This document shows positions 54,594 through 63,448 of a stretch of DNA of 64,000 bases, piece after piece. The translations under genes were made by a program, and so were the position numbers. The DNA lies in assembly GCF_030817475.1 (NCBI RefSeq), contig NZ_JAUSZJ010000002.1:1014501-1078500 (forward strand), in the 5' to 3' direction. Position 1 is the stretch's first letter. Each line of letters begins with the position of its first letter. The notes under the pieces are model-generated. The model had not been told where the DNA came from, ran no database searches, and saw only the letters and a program-made list of their open reading frames with translations. The stretch comes from Streptomyces sp. V2I9. Lineage in GTDB: Bacteria; Actinomycetota; Actinomycetes; Streptomycetales; Streptomycetaceae.

Positions 54594-55619
54594 TCAAGCG
54601 TCCCAGAGCGCCGCCAGGGAGAGCAGGTCGCTGCGGTACTCGATGCGCTCGGACCATTCCTTGGGCCAGGCCGCCGCGCCCAGGTGCGCCCCGGCGAGCG
54701 CTCCGGTCAGGCAGGCGATGGAGTCGGAGTCGCCGCGGGTGCAGGCGGCCCGGCGCAGGGCGGTCACGGGTTCCTCGGGGAAGAGCAGGAAGCAGTGCAG
54801 GGCGGTGGCGAGGGCCTCCTCGGCGATCCAGCCGTCCCCGGTCCGCTCGCACGGGTCGGTCTCGGGTGACGGGTCGCGGAGCGCGTCCCGGACGGTCTCC
54901 AGGGCCGCCAGGCACTCGTCCCAGCCGCGCTGGATGTACTCCCCCGGTGTCGCGTCGCCCGCGTGGCGCCACAGGTCGCCGAGCCAGCGGGTGTGGTAGC
55001 GGCCCCGGTTCTCCACGGCGTAGCTGCGCAGCTGCCCGATCAGACCGAGGGGTTCGCCGCCCTGGGCGAGCAGGAACACCGCGCGGGCCAGCAGGTCGGA
55101 GGCGGCCAGGGCGGTGGGGTGGCCGTGGGTGAGGGCGGCCTGGAGCTGGGCGGCGCCGGCGCGCTGCTCCGTGCTCAGGCCGGGGATCAGGCCGACGGGG
55201 GCGACGCGCATGTTGGCGCCGCAGCCCTTGGAGTGGAGCTGGCTGGCCTGCTGCCAGATCCGGGTGTGTTCGAGCAGCCGGCAGGCGGTGAGGCAGGTGT
55301 TGCCGGGGGCGCGGTTGTTGTCCGGCGAGTGGTACCAGGCGACGAACTCGGCGCTGACCGGGCCCACCATCCGCTCGGGGGTGAGGAGTCCGCTGTCCAT
55401 GGCGGTCCGGATGCCCCGGCCCAGCGCGATCGTCATCTGGGTGTCGTCGGAGACGACGGCGGGCGTCAGGAGGGGAAGCTGCCGCCAGGGGCCGAACGTG
55501 GCGAGGATCGAGGGTACGTCGTTGAACTCGGTGGGGAAGCCCAGGGCGTCGCCGAGCGCGAGCCCGGTGAGGACACCGGTCGCGGCCTGCTTGGTGAGGG
55601 GCGGGGTGGCGAGGGTCAT
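54594..55619 (-). CDS. ADP-ribosylglycohydrolase family protein
   Basis: ATG 55619 overlaps the nrtR stop as ATGA. The 341-residue protein has the dinuclear-metal motifs of the DraG/ARH family: LGDALGFPTEF, SDDTQMTIALGRG and GDSDSIACLTGALAGAHLG. It should remove ADP-ribose from proteins, nucleic acids or small molecules. ADP-ribose is the known effector of many NrtR repressors, so the enzyme could generate or adjust the operon's own signal. Confidence 0.9.
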   Translation of the reverse strand: MTLATPPLTKQAATGVLTGLALGDALGFPTEFNDVPSILATFGPWRQLPLLTPAVVSDDTQMTIALGRGIRTAMDSGLLTPERMVGPVSAEFVAWYHSPDNNRAPGNTCLTACRLLEHTRIWQQASQLHSKGCGANMRVAPVGLIPGLSTEQRAGAAQLQAALTHGHPTALAASDLLARAVFLLAQGGEPLGLIGQLRSYAVENRGRYHTRWLGDLWRHAGDATPGEYIQRGWDECLAALETVRDALRDPSPETDPCERTGDGWIAEEALATALHCFLLFPEEPVTALRRAACTRGDSDSIACLTGALAGAHLGAAAWPKEWSERIEYRSDLLSLAALWDA

Positions 55620-56383
55620 CGGTCGTGTCCTTCCGTTCCGGAGGAGGGGGCGGCATCGGTGCGCTGCGGGCGCAGCAGCGGCGGGTGCAGAGTGGTGGCG
55701 TCGCCCGCCCGGTGGAGTGCGGCCGGTTTGCCCCGGCCGCCGGTGCGGCGCGGCGGGCCATCGACGGCCTGGACGAAGCCGGGTGCGTTCAGGACCTTGC
55801 GCCGGAAGTTGGGGCGGTCCAGCTCGACGCCCCACACGGTCTCGTAGACCTGCTGGAGCTCGCCGAGGGTGAACTCGGGGGGGCAGAACGCGGTGGCGAG
55901 GCAGGTGTACTCGAGCTTGGCGCCGATCCGGTCGCGGGCGTCCGCGAGGATCCGGTCGTGGTCGAAGGCCAGGGGACCGGTGGTGTCCGCGTCCCACCAC
56001 CGGGCGGACGCCGCGTCGCCGCCGCCGCGCGGTTCGGGCAGGTCCGGCAGGAGGGCGGCGTACGCGACGGAGACGACCCGCATCCTCGGGTCGCGGTCCG
56101 GGGCGGTGTAGGTCCGCAGCTGTTCGAGGTGGAAGGCGCCGACCGAATCCGGGCCGAGGCCGGTCTCCTCCGCGAGTTCCCTGCGGGCGGCGTCCTCCGC
56201 GGACTCGCGGGGCAGGAGGAAGCCGCCGGGCAGCGCCCACCGCCCCTGGAAGGGCTCCTGGCCGCGTTCGACGAGCAGCACGTGCAGCCGGGCTTCGCGG
56301 ACGGTGAAGACCGCGAGGTCGACGGTGACGGCGAACGGGGCGTAGGCGTACGGGTCGTAGCCCCCGGGGGTGGGGTCGCTCAT
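55616..56383 (-). CDS. nrtR: NrtR: Nudix-related repressor of NAD metabolism
   Basis: ATG 56383 has GGAG five bases upstream. The 255-residue protein has an N-terminal Nudix-like domain (VDLAVFTVREARLHVLLVERG, with the box region GGFLLPRESAEDAARRELAEETG) and a C-terminal winged helix (FTLGELQQVYETVWGVELDRPNFRRKVLN), the NrtR arrangement. NrtR represses NAD salvage genes and is released by ADP-ribose or related ligands. The likely operator is the inverted repeat at 58126-58150. The tail after about residue 205 is low complexity. Confidence 0.92.
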   Translation of the reverse strand: MSDPTPGGYDPYAYAPFAVTVDLAVFTVREARLHVLLVERGQEPFQGRWALPGGFLLPRESAEDAARRELAEETGLGPDSVGAFHLEQLRTYTAPDRDPRMRVVSVAYAALLPDLPEPRGGGDAASARWWDADTTGPLAFDHDRILADARDRIGAKLEYTCLATAFCPPEFTLGELQQVYETVWGVELDRPNFRRKVLNAPGFVQAVDGPPRRTGGRGKPAALHRAGDATTLHPPLLRPQRTDAAPSSGTEGHDR

Positions 56384-57460
56384 CGTTTCTCCGGGAGGGG
56401 TGCGGCGAAGTTCCAGCCGGTGGCGAGGAGTTCGTCGACAGCGGCGACGGCGGCGGCGAGCCTCACCTCGTGCGGGCCGGTCATCTCGACGAACCGCCCG
56501 CCCCGTGCGGGTGAGTTCGGCGCGGAAGCGGTCGGTCATCCAGGGGCGGAGCTCCTCGCCGTCACGCAGCCCGTCGTCCTCGAAGGCGACGCCCTCGTGG
56601 TCGGTGAGGAGCCAGAGGTGGTGGCCGGTCCGGTCCGCGATCTCCTCGACGAGCGGGTTGCGGCCGCCGACGTACCGCTCGTGCCAGACGGTGGTGGCGA
56701 AGGAGTCGGTGTCGCAGAAGAGGACCGGGGAGCCGGCGCGGGCGGCGGTCTCCTCGCGGTCGTTCTGGGTCTCGGCGATGAGCGGGAAGTCGTCGGTGGT
56801 GAAGGCGACGTCCTCCCAGGCGGCCCCCGGCCACCGCTCGCGCAGGGCGGCGAGCTTGTGCTCGCTGTACTCGCGCCCGTACTCGGCCACGTACCCCGTA
56901 CGCGCCCACACCCCGCCGCGCGCCCGGTAGTGGGCGGCGAGCGCCCGCGCCAGGGTGGTGGTGCCGGTGGACTCCGCGCCGAGGACGACGACCCGGCGGG
57001 TCAGGGCGGCCCGTACGGGCGGCTGGAGGAAGTCCCAGCAGCCGACGGGGTCCGCGCGCACGGCGGTGCCGGATACCGGGAAGAGGGTGCGGTCCGGGTC
57101 GACGAGGACGGAGTCCGCGCCGAAGCGGCGGCCCAGCTCCTCCCCGTACGCCTCCGAGGTGAAGACCGCGTCCACCCGTTCGGGCACGGCGGCGGTGAAG
57201 ACGGCCATGTGCGCGTCCCAGACGGCCGGGTCGGTCACGTCCATGTGCGTGTCGTCGACCGCGCCGACCACCGTGACGTCGGGGTGGACCTCGCGCATCC
57301 AGGCGACCCGGTCGGCGAGCGGGATCGACTCCACGGAAGCGGCGCAGACCAGGACGGTCAGCCGTTCGCAGCGGTCCAGGGCGGTGCGGACGAGGTGGTG
57401 GTGGCCGGCGTGCGGCGGGTAGAACTTGCCGAGGACCAGGCCGTGTCCGTAGCGCTTCAC
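56380..57460 (-). pseudogene. nadR: NadR-like NMN adenylyltransferase / ribosylnicotinamide kinase, frameshifted
   Basis: GTG 57460 overlaps the pnuC stop (GTGA). The N-terminal nucleotidyltransferase domain has GKFYPPHAGHHHLV; the C-terminal kinase domain has LGAESTGTTTLARALA and FCDTDSFATTVW. Within 56494-56504 (minus-strand GGGCGGGCGG) the frame breaks after ELTRTG: removing one base restores RFVEMTGPHEVRLAAAVAAV and a stop at 56380 that overlaps the nrtR start as ATGA. Length is 1081 bases, 360 codons plus one. As given, the frame instead runs on into nrtR and would make a NadR-NrtR fusion of about 614 residues. Sequence error and recent mutation are both possible. Confidence 0.82.
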
Positions 57461-58113
57461 GCGGCGGCCACCTCCCGCGGCCGGGCATCGCGTGCGGTCA
57501 GGTCGCGGTGCCAGTTGCGCAGACCCGCCAGGCAGAGCGCGAGGAATCCGGCGTACAGCAGCGAGGTGAGGTACAGCCCCTTGTGGGCGTAGAGCGGGAT
57601 GTAGACCACGTCGGCGGCGATCCACAGCCACCAGGATTCCAGCCGCTTGCGGCACTGCCCGTACGTGGCCATCAGCGACAGCGAGGTCGTCAGGGCGTCC
57701 CAGAACGGGACGGTGGAGTCGGTGGCACGGGAGAGCAGCAGGGTGATCGCCGCGGTCCCCACCGCCCCCGCCGCGAGCAGCCAGGCCCATTCGGCGCGGG
57801 TCGTTCTGCGCACCGGCAGGACGGACGCACCTGGTCCACCCCCGTGGGTCCAGGTCCACCAGCCGTACGCGGCGAGGGTGATGAAGACGATCTGGAGGCC
57901 GGCGTCGGCGTACAGACCGGACTGGGCGAACAGCAGGATGAAGAACAGGTTGTTGGCGATGCCGATCGGCCAGTTGGCGACGTGCTGGCGGGCGACGAGC
58001 CAGACGCACAGCGCCCCGCTGCCGAAGCCGAGCACCTCGGTCCAGCTGACCGGGGTGTCCAGGACCGTCACCAGGGGCTGTTGCAGGGGATCGAGTACGT
58101 CCGCGAGACTCAC
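57457..58113 (-). CDS. pnuC: PnuC: nicotinamide riboside transporter
   Basis: GTG 58113 has GGAGG six bases upstream; a longer start at 58137 lies inside the operator. The 218-residue protein has about seven membrane helices with the PnuC pattern: EVLGFGSGALCVWLVARQHVANWPIGIANNLFFILLF, Trp-rich YGWWTW, and TSLLYAGFLALCLAGLRNW near the end. It imports nicotinamide riboside, which the coupled NadR would phosphorylate and convert to NAD. It is the first gene of the operon. Confidence 0.93.
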   Translation of the reverse strand: MSLADVLDPLQQPLVTVLDTPVSWTEVLGFGSGALCVWLVARQHVANWPIGIANNLFFILLFAQSGLYADAGLQIVFITLAAYGWWTWTHGGGPGASVLPVRRTTRAEWAWLLAAGAVGTAAITLLLSRATDSTVPFWDALTTSLSLMATYGQCRKRLESWWLWIAADVVYIPLYAHKGLYLTSLLYAGFLALCLAGLRNWHRDLTARDARPREVAAA

Positions 58114-58125
58114 GCCCGCCTCCTT

Positions 58126-58150
58126 CTTTATAGTCACTCTGACTATAAAG
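58126..58150 (-). promoter_or_regulatory. Likely NrtR operator (perfect inverted repeat)
   Basis: Two exact 11-base arms, CTTTATAGTCA (58126-58136) and TGACTATAAAG (58140-58150), flank CTC. This AT-rich site is unique in its surroundings, starts 12 bases before the pnuC GTG and overlaps a TATAGT that could be the -10. Its form agrees with NrtR operators I recall, with ATAGTC/GACTAT half-sites. Confidence 0.8.
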
Positions 58151-58168
58151 GGTGGACGGGGAGCGCAA

Positions 58169-58223
58169 AAGGCCCGCGGCCGGTTCTGTTCGAAAATTCT
58201 GAACAGAACCGGCCGCGGGCCTT
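58169..58223 (-). terminator. Terminator of the scp/rluB operon
   Basis: Perfect 23-base arms (58169-58191 and 58201-58223) with a nine-base loop, followed on the minus strand by TT then GCGC. It lies 21 bases after the rluB stop. Confidence 0.8.
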
Positions 58224-58243
58224 CGCGCGGGCGCGGCTCCCTC

Positions 58244-59554
58244 TCAGAGGCCGACCTCGCGCATCAGCATGCCGACCTCGGTGTTGGTGAGGCGGCGCAG
58301 CCAGCCGGACTTCTGGTCGCCCAGCGGGATCGCCCCGAAGGACGTCCGCACCAGCCGGTCGACCGGGAAGCCGGCCTCGGCCAGCATCCGGCGCACGATG
58401 TGCTTGCGGCCCTCGTGGAGGGTCACCTCGACCAGGTAGTTCTTGCCGGTGTTCTCGACCACGCGGAAGTGGTCGGCGCGGGCGTAGCCGTCCTCCAGCT
58501 GGATGCCGTCCTTGAGCCGCTTGCCGAGGTCACGCGGCAGGGGGCCCTGGATCGCGGCCAGGTAGGTCTTCTTCACGCCGTACTTGGGGTGCGTGAGGCG
58601 GTGGGCCAGCTCACCGTGGTTGGTGAGCAGGATGATGCCCTCCGTCTCGGTGTCGAGCCGGCCGACGTGGAACAGCCGCGTCTCGCGGTTGGTCACGTAG
58701 TCGCCGAGGCACTGGCGGCCGTCCGGGTCCTCCATCGAGGAGACGACGCCGGCGGGCTTGTTCAGCGCGAAGAAGAGGTAGGACTGGGCGGCGACGGTCA
58801 GGCCGTCGACCTTGATCTCGTCCTTGTGCACGTCGACGCGCATGCCCTGCTCGACGACGATCTCGCCGTTGACCTCGACGCGGGACTGGTCGATCAGCTC
58901 CTCACAGGCGCGCCGCGAGCCCATGCCCGCGCGGGCGAGGACCTTCTGCAACCGCTCGCCCTCCTGCTCGGCGCCGGGATGGGTCTTGGGCAGCTTGATG
59001 TCGGGCTTGTCCGCGTACCGGTCGCGGTTGCGCTGCTCGATCTTGGCGTCCAGCTCGCGCGGGCGCGAGGGGGCGCCGCCCCGCCGGAAGCCGCCGCTGC
59101 GGGCGCCGCCCTGCGGAGGCTTCGGGCCGCCCTTGGCTCCGCCGCGCGCGGCGGAGCCGCGGCCCTTGCGGGGGCCGTCCTGGCCGTCGCGGGCGCCGGG
59201 GGCATCGTTGCCCACGTCGTAGCGGCGCTCCTCGGGGCGGGGCCGGCGGGGGCGCAGCTCCTCGTCACGCCCGCCCTGACCGCGTCCGCCGCCCTGGTAG
59301 CCGCCGCCCTGACCGCCCGAACGGCTGCCCTGGTAGCCGCCGCCCTGACCGCCGGGACGGCCGCCCTGACCGCTGCCGCCGCGTCCGCCGCCGCCCGGGC
59401 CGCCGGAGCGTCCGCCCTGGCCGCCCTGGCCCTGGCGGAAGGACCCGCCGCCGCTCCGGCCGCCGCTGCCCGCGCCGCCGCTCCGGGGGTTCCGGTCGGA
59501 GCCGCCGCCGCTCCGGCCGCTGCCGCTTCCGCTGTTCCTGCCACTGCTTCGCAT
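58244..59554 (-). CDS. rluB: 23S rRNA pseudouridine synthase, RluB-type, with Gly/Arg-rich extension
   Basis: ATG 59554 overlaps the scpB stop as TGATG. The 436-residue protein has about 190 residues of low complexity rich in Gly, Arg, Ser and Gln (GGGYQG and SGGQGG repeats), then an S4 RNA-binding domain (ERLQKVLARAGMGSRRACEELI) and a pseudouridine synthase domain with the catalytic Asp in VGRLDTETEGIILLTN and the KTY segment VKKTYLAAI. It modifies the large-subunit rRNA. The extension is longer than in enterobacterial RluB and may help RNA binding. Confidence 0.92.
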   Translation of the reverse strand: MRSSGRNSGSGSGRSGGGSDRNPRSGGAGSGGRSGGGSFRQGQGGQGGRSGGPGGGGRGGSGQGGRPGGQGGGYQGSRSGGQGGGYQGGGRGQGGRDEELRPRRPRPEERRYDVGNDAPGARDGQDGPRKGRGSAARGGAKGGPKPPQGGARSGGFRRGGAPSRPRELDAKIEQRNRDRYADKPDIKLPKTHPGAEQEGERLQKVLARAGMGSRRACEELIDQSRVEVNGEIVVEQGMRVDVHKDEIKVDGLTVAAQSYLFFALNKPAGVVSSMEDPDGRQCLGDYVTNRETRLFHVGRLDTETEGIILLTNHGELAHRLTHPKYGVKKTYLAAIQGPLPRDLGKRLKDGIQLEDGYARADHFRVVENTGKNYLVEVTLHEGRKHIVRRMLAEAGFPVDRLVRTSFGAIPLGDQKSGWLRRLTNTEVGMLMREVGL

Positions 59555-60219
59555 CAAAATTCCGTCTTGTCGTCTGCGTGAGTATCCGGGGTGTCCGGTG
59601 CGTCCGGATCGAACGACGGCACACCCTCTAGCGTCTCAGCCTCGATCGCGTCCGCCTCCGGGAGGAAGGGCGCGAGCTCCGGGAGCTCGTCCAGGCCTCG
59701 CAGGCCCATGCGCTCCAGAAAGTAGTTCGTCGTCCTGTACAGGATCGCACCTGTTTCGGGTTCCGCGCCCGCCTCGGCCACCAGGCCCCGCTGGAGGAGG
59801 GTCCGCATGACCCCGTCGCAGTTGACTCCGCGCACCGCCGAGACCCGTGAACGGCTCACCGGCTGCCGGTACGCGACCACCGCCAGGGTCTCCAGCGCGG
59901 CCTGGGTGAGCCGGGCGTGCTGGCCGTCCAGGACGAAGCCCTCCACGGCCGCCGCGTACTCGGGGCGGGTGGAGAACCGCCAGCCGCCCGCGACGAGCCG
60001 CAGGTCGAAGCCCCGGCGCTGCACGGTGTACTCGTCGGCCAGCTCCCGCAGCGCGTCCGCCACCGCCCTGCGGGGCCGCTGGAGCACCTTGGCGAGGTGG
60101 TCGACGGTGGCGGGCTCGTCGACGACCATGAGGACCGCCTCCAGGGCGGGCTTGAGGTCGAGCGAGGCGACCGTGCCTCCGTCCCGCTCCGGCTCCGGCT
60201 GTTCACTCATTCCGTTCAC
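59554..60219 (-). CDS. scpB: Segregation and condensation protein ScpB
   Basis: The GTG at 60219 is directly after the scpA stop; a second in-frame ATG lies at 60210 after AACGGA. The 221-residue protein has two winged-helix domains with LDLKPALEAVLMVVDEPATVDHLAKVL and TQAALETLAVVAYRQPVSRSRVSAVRGVNCDGVMRTLL, the ScpB signature. It binds ScpA and SMC in chromosome condensation. Confidence 0.94.
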   Translation of the reverse strand: MNGMSEQPEPERDGGTVASLDLKPALEAVLMVVDEPATVDHLAKVLQRPRRAVADALRELADEYTVQRRGFDLRLVAGGWRFSTRPEYAAAVEGFVLDGQHARLTQAALETLAVVAYRQPVSRSRVSAVRGVNCDGVMRTLLQRGLVAEAGAEPETGAILYRTTNYFLERMGLRGLDELPELAPFLPEADAIEAETLEGVPSFDPDAPDTPDTHADDKTEF

Positions 60220-61317
60220 TCATTCCCGTACGCCCTCCTCGTCGGTCCCGCCGCCCGGCTCCTGGTCGAACTCGTCCGTCACCACCGGCTCCGCGCCCTC
60301 CCCGCCGCACCAGGACACCAGCAGGTCGCCCAGCGCCTCGTCCTGGTCGAGGGTGACGGCCTTCTCGCGGTACAGCTCCAGCAGGGCCAGGAACCGGGCG
60401 ACCACGGTGAGGGTGTCCGGGGCGTCCTCGGTCAGCGCCGCGAAGCTCACCGCCGTCCCGGCCGCGCGCAGCCGCTCCACCACCAGGCCCGCCTGCTCGC
60501 GGACGCTGACCAGCGGGGCGTGGATGTGGTCCACGTACACCCGGGGCTCCGGCTTCGGCCGCATCGCCTTCACCGCGAGCCGCGCGAAGCCGTCGGGCCC
60601 GATGCTGATGACCACCTCGGGCAGCAGGGCCGCGTGGTGGTCCTCCAGCCCGACCGCACGGGGGTGGCGGAGCGCCTCCGACTCCAGGCGGTCCTGGAAG
60701 ATCTCGGCGATCCGCTTGTACGCGCGGTACTGGAGCAGCCGCGCGAAGAGCAGGTCCCGCGCCTCCAGGAGCGCGAGGTCCGCCTCGTCCTCCACCTCTG
60801 CGGCCGGCAGCAGCCGGGCGGCCTTGAGGTCGAGCAGGGTGGCGGCGACGACGAGGAACTCGGTGGTCTGGTCGAGGTCCCAGTCGGGACCCATGGCGCG
60901 GATGTACGCCATGAACTCGTCGGTGACCTTCGACAGGGCGACCTCGGTCACGTCCAGCTTGTGCTTGGAGATGAGCTGGAGGAGGAGGTCGAAGGGGCCC
61001 TCGAAGTTCACCAGCCGCACGGTGAACCGCTTGTCGTCGCCGTCCGGCGCCTTCCCGTCCGCTTCGGGCCCCGCCTCGCCGTGGGGCACGGCCTCCGCGT
61101 CCGGGGCCGGGGCGGGCTCCGGGCGGGCCGCGGGCCCCCGTGGGGGCTCCGCGAGGGCCCGCGGACCGCTCACGGCCTCCGGGGCCGCCTCCGGCTCCCG
61201 TACGGCCTCCGGCCCGGCCACGGGCTCCGGTGCGGCCTCCGCCGGACGTGCCGCCACGCCCGGACCCCGCCCCAGGGCGCGGCGGCGCGGGGCGGCGGGG
61301 TCGTCGGGCGTGGGCAT
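60220..61317 (-). CDS. scpA: Segregation and condensation protein ScpA
   Basis: The 365-residue kleisin has a long N-terminal Pro/Ala/Glu-rich extension (about 95 residues), then FTVRLVNFEGPFDLLLQLISKHKLDVTEVALSKVTDEF (SMC-binding part) and a C-terminal winged helix (FAALTEDAPDTLTVVARFLALLELYREKAVTLDQ). It joins ScpB and SMC. The start is ATG 61317. Confidence 0.94.
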   Translation of the reverse strand: MPTPDDPAAPRRRALGRGPGVAARPAEAAPEPVAGPEAVREPEAAPEAVSGPRALAEPPRGPAARPEPAPAPDAEAVPHGEAGPEADGKAPDGDDKRFTVRLVNFEGPFDLLLQLISKHKLDVTEVALSKVTDEFMAYIRAMGPDWDLDQTTEFLVVAATLLDLKAARLLPAAEVEDEADLALLEARDLLFARLLQYRAYKRIAEIFQDRLESEALRHPRAVGLEDHHAALLPEVVISIGPDGFARLAVKAMRPKPEPRVYVDHIHAPLVSVREQAGLVVERLRAAGTAVSFAALTEDAPDTLTVVARFLALLELYREKAVTLDQDEALGDLLVSWCGGEGAEPVVTDEFDQEPGGGTDEEGVRE

Positions 61318-61401
61318 GGTGGTCCTGGGGTGGGGCGGCGGCGCGGGCGGCTGCCCGCCGGTCGGCGGGCCCTGCGGGGCAGGCTACCCGCGCCGCACCG
61401 C

Positions 61402-61977
61402 TCAGCGGCCGCGCAGCCGCCGTACGAGGATGCTCGCGTCGCCCCGTGACTCCAGGTCCGCCAGGACCACCGCGACCGCCTCGCGGACGATACGGCCGCG
61501 GTCGACGGCGAGGCCGTGCTCGCCGCGCAGGACGAGCCGGGCGTGTTCGAGGTCCATCAGCTCCTCCGCGGAGACGTAGACCGTGATCTTCTCGTCGTGG
61601 CGCTCCCGGCCGCTGGGGCGGCGGTTCGCGCCGCGTCCGCCGCCGCGCCTGCGCTGCGGCTGGACGGCCGGGGACTGCTCGGCCGGCGCGGCGGTGCCGG
61701 GACGCTCGCCGGAGGCGGCCTTGGCGGAGGCGGGGCGCTCGCCCTCGTCGCCCCGGCCGCGCGCGGCGGCGCCGTCGGCGTCGGCCGCGGCGTGCTCCTC
61801 ACGGCCGGACTGCGGGGCCTGGCCGGTGGGGTCGCTCTCCCCGGCGGGCGCGGGCACCCTGGGTTCGCCGTTCGCCTTGCGCCGCCGGTCCGCGGGGGAG
61901 GACGGCTGGAGGCCCATCCCGCCTCCGGTGGTACGGAACAGTTCGTCGGCCCCGGGCAGACTCACTCGGCGTGACAC
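61402..61977 (-). CDS. Conserved hypothetical protein between parA-like gene and scpA
   Basis: The 191-residue protein has a disordered Ala/Gly/Arg-rich first half and a C-terminal folded part with HDEKITVYVSAEELMDLEHARLVL and DRGRIVREAVAVVLADLESRG, which resembles a ribbon-helix-helix-like DNA-binding unit. Start GTG 61977 has GGGAGG nine bases upstream; GTG 61965 overlaps the parA-like stop as GTGA and is an alternative. Operon position suggests a role with the ParA-like protein, but no function is known to me. Confidence 0.8.
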   Translation of the reverse strand: MSRRVSLPGADELFRTTGGGMGLQPSSPADRRRKANGEPRVPAPAGESDPTGQAPQSGREEHAAADADGAAARGRGDEGERPASAKAASGERPGTAAPAEQSPAVQPQRRRGGGRGANRRPSGRERHDEKITVYVSAEELMDLEHARLVLRGEHGLAVDRGRIVREAVAVVLADLESRGDASILVRRLRGR

Positions 61978-63122
61978 CGGGCGAGCACCTCCCTGGCGAG
62001 CTGGCGATAGGCGGCTGCGCCGACCGAGTTGGAGGCGTACGTGGTGATGGGCTCACCGGCGACCGTGGTCTCCGGGAAGCGGACCGTGCGCCCGATGACC
62101 GTGTGGTAGACGTGCTCGTCGAAGGCCTCGACCACGCGCGCGAGGACCTCGCGGCTGTGCACCGTACGGGAGTCGTACATGGTGGCGAGGATGCCGTCGA
62201 GCTCCAGCTCGGGGTTGAGCCGCTCCTGGACCTTCTCGATGGTCTCGGTGAGCAGCGCCACCCCGCGCAGCGCGAAGAACTCGCACTCCAGCGGCACTAT
62301 GACCTTGTGAGCGGCCGTCAGGGCGTTCACGGTGAGCAGGCCGAGCGAGGGCTGACAGTCGATCACGATGTAGTCGTAGTCGTTCATCAGCGGCTTCAGG
62401 GCGCGCTGGAGCGTGGACTCGCGGGCCACCTCGCTGACGAGCTGCACCTCGGCCGCGGAGAGGTCGATGTTGCTGGGCAGCAGGTCCATGTTCGGGACCG
62501 CCGTCTTGAGCAGCACGTCGTCGGCCGCCATGCCCCGCTCCATGAGCAGGTTGTAGACGGTGAGGTCGAGCTCCATCGGGTTGACCCCGAGGCCCACGGA
62601 GAGGGCGCCCTGGGGGTCGAAGTCGACGAGCAGGACCCGGCGTCCGTACTCCGCGAGCGCGGCGCCCAGGTTGATGGTCGACGTGGTCTTGCCGACGCCG
62701 CCCTTCTGGTTGCACATCGCGATGATCTTCGCGGGGCCGTGCTCGGTGAGGGGGCCCGGGATCGGGAAGTACGGCAGGGGCCGTCCGGTCGGGCCGATGC
62801 GCTCGCGGCGCTGGCGCGCCGCGTCGGGCGCGAGGGTGGCCGCGTACTCCGGATCGGGCTCGTACTCGGCGTCGGGGTCGTAGAAGTGCCCCTCGGGCAC
62901 CTCGGCGAAGTCGGCGAAGCGGTCGGTGTCCCGGCTGCTCTCGTTGCCGGCCGTGGCGTTCACGTGTGGGCCGTCCATCGTCTGGGGGGCTGTCGTCATG
63001 TGCTGTTGGGTGGCGAAGGTGCGGACCGCGACGGAGCCGACAGCTTCGAGCCCGGTCGGGCTCAGACCCCGTACAGGCATCCCTGGTTGACCACCCCCAG
63101 GAGTAATTGTCGACTCATTCAC
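61962..63122 (-). CDS. ParA/Soj-family ATPase
   Basis: GTG 63122 follows AAGGAGGT, an almost perfect anti-16S match. The 386-residue protein has an N-terminal extension of about 130 residues and then the ParA core: deviant Walker A CNQKGGVGKTTSTINL, LVDFDPQGALSVGLG, YIVIDCQPSLGLLTVNALTA and switch-region residues. It is not the parA beside parB near the origin but the scp-linked paralogue. It may position or load the condensin complex; that is inference. It heads the operon ending in rluB. Confidence 0.9.
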   Translation of the reverse strand: MNESTITPGGGQPGMPVRGLSPTGLEAVGSVAVRTFATQQHMTTAPQTMDGPHVNATAGNESSRDTDRFADFAEVPEGHFYDPDAEYEPDPEYAATLAPDAARQRRERIGPTGRPLPYFPIPGPLTEHGPAKIIAMCNQKGGVGKTTSTINLGAALAEYGRRVLLVDFDPQGALSVGLGVNPMELDLTVYNLLMERGMAADDVLLKTAVPNMDLLPSNIDLSAAEVQLVSEVARESTLQRALKPLMNDYDYIVIDCQPSLGLLTVNALTAAHKVIVPLECEFFALRGVALLTETIEKVQERLNPELELDGILATMYDSRTVHSREVLARVVEAFDEHVYHTVIGRTVRFPETTVAGEPITTYASNSVGAAAYRQLAREVLARCHAE

Positions 63123-63448
63123 AAGTCGTCTTACCTCCTTGAGCGTGACCAGGAAACTTATCGATAGGTCAGCGTGGCACCATGCCGACGATGGGCGACT
63201 CTATGGCGTGTCACCGGTCCGCAGCAACACAATCCGCCGGACCCGGCCCGATGTGTCGGCAATCGAACACCGCGCTGTCAAGGGTGCACAGCGACCAAGC
63301 CGCACATTTCGCCGCCGAACGAATCGGGTAAAGGGTTACGTTCGACGCGAGTTGCGCCAGGGCCGCCCGGGGCCCGGCACACGTGCGGCCGGACCCTGCG
63401 GGGCAGGGTCCGGCCGCACGTGCGATGTTGACGGAAGAGGTTGACCCG
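63123..63448. other. Intergenic region between ald and the parA-like gene
   Basis: These 326 bases hold the promoter for the parA-like operon next to 63123 and the ald terminator at 63380-63422. The stretch 63140-63330 is less GC rich than the genome average. I see no gene and no clear promoter pair. Confidence 0.45.
63380..63422 (-). terminator. Terminator of ald
   Basis: A 20-base perfect stem, left arm CACGTGCGGCCGGACCCTGC, loop GGG, lies 27 bases past the ald stop. Confidence 0.75.

Noticed and set aside
55616..57460. NadR-NrtR as a genuine ancient fusion
   Set aside because: The junction residues are Arg-rich shadow sequence, and removing one base restores both the NadR end and a coupled nrtR start.
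61962..63122. The scp-linked ParA as the origin-proximal chromosome partition gene
   Set aside because: No parB lies beside it and its neighbours are scpA/scpB; it is the paralogue typical of this position.
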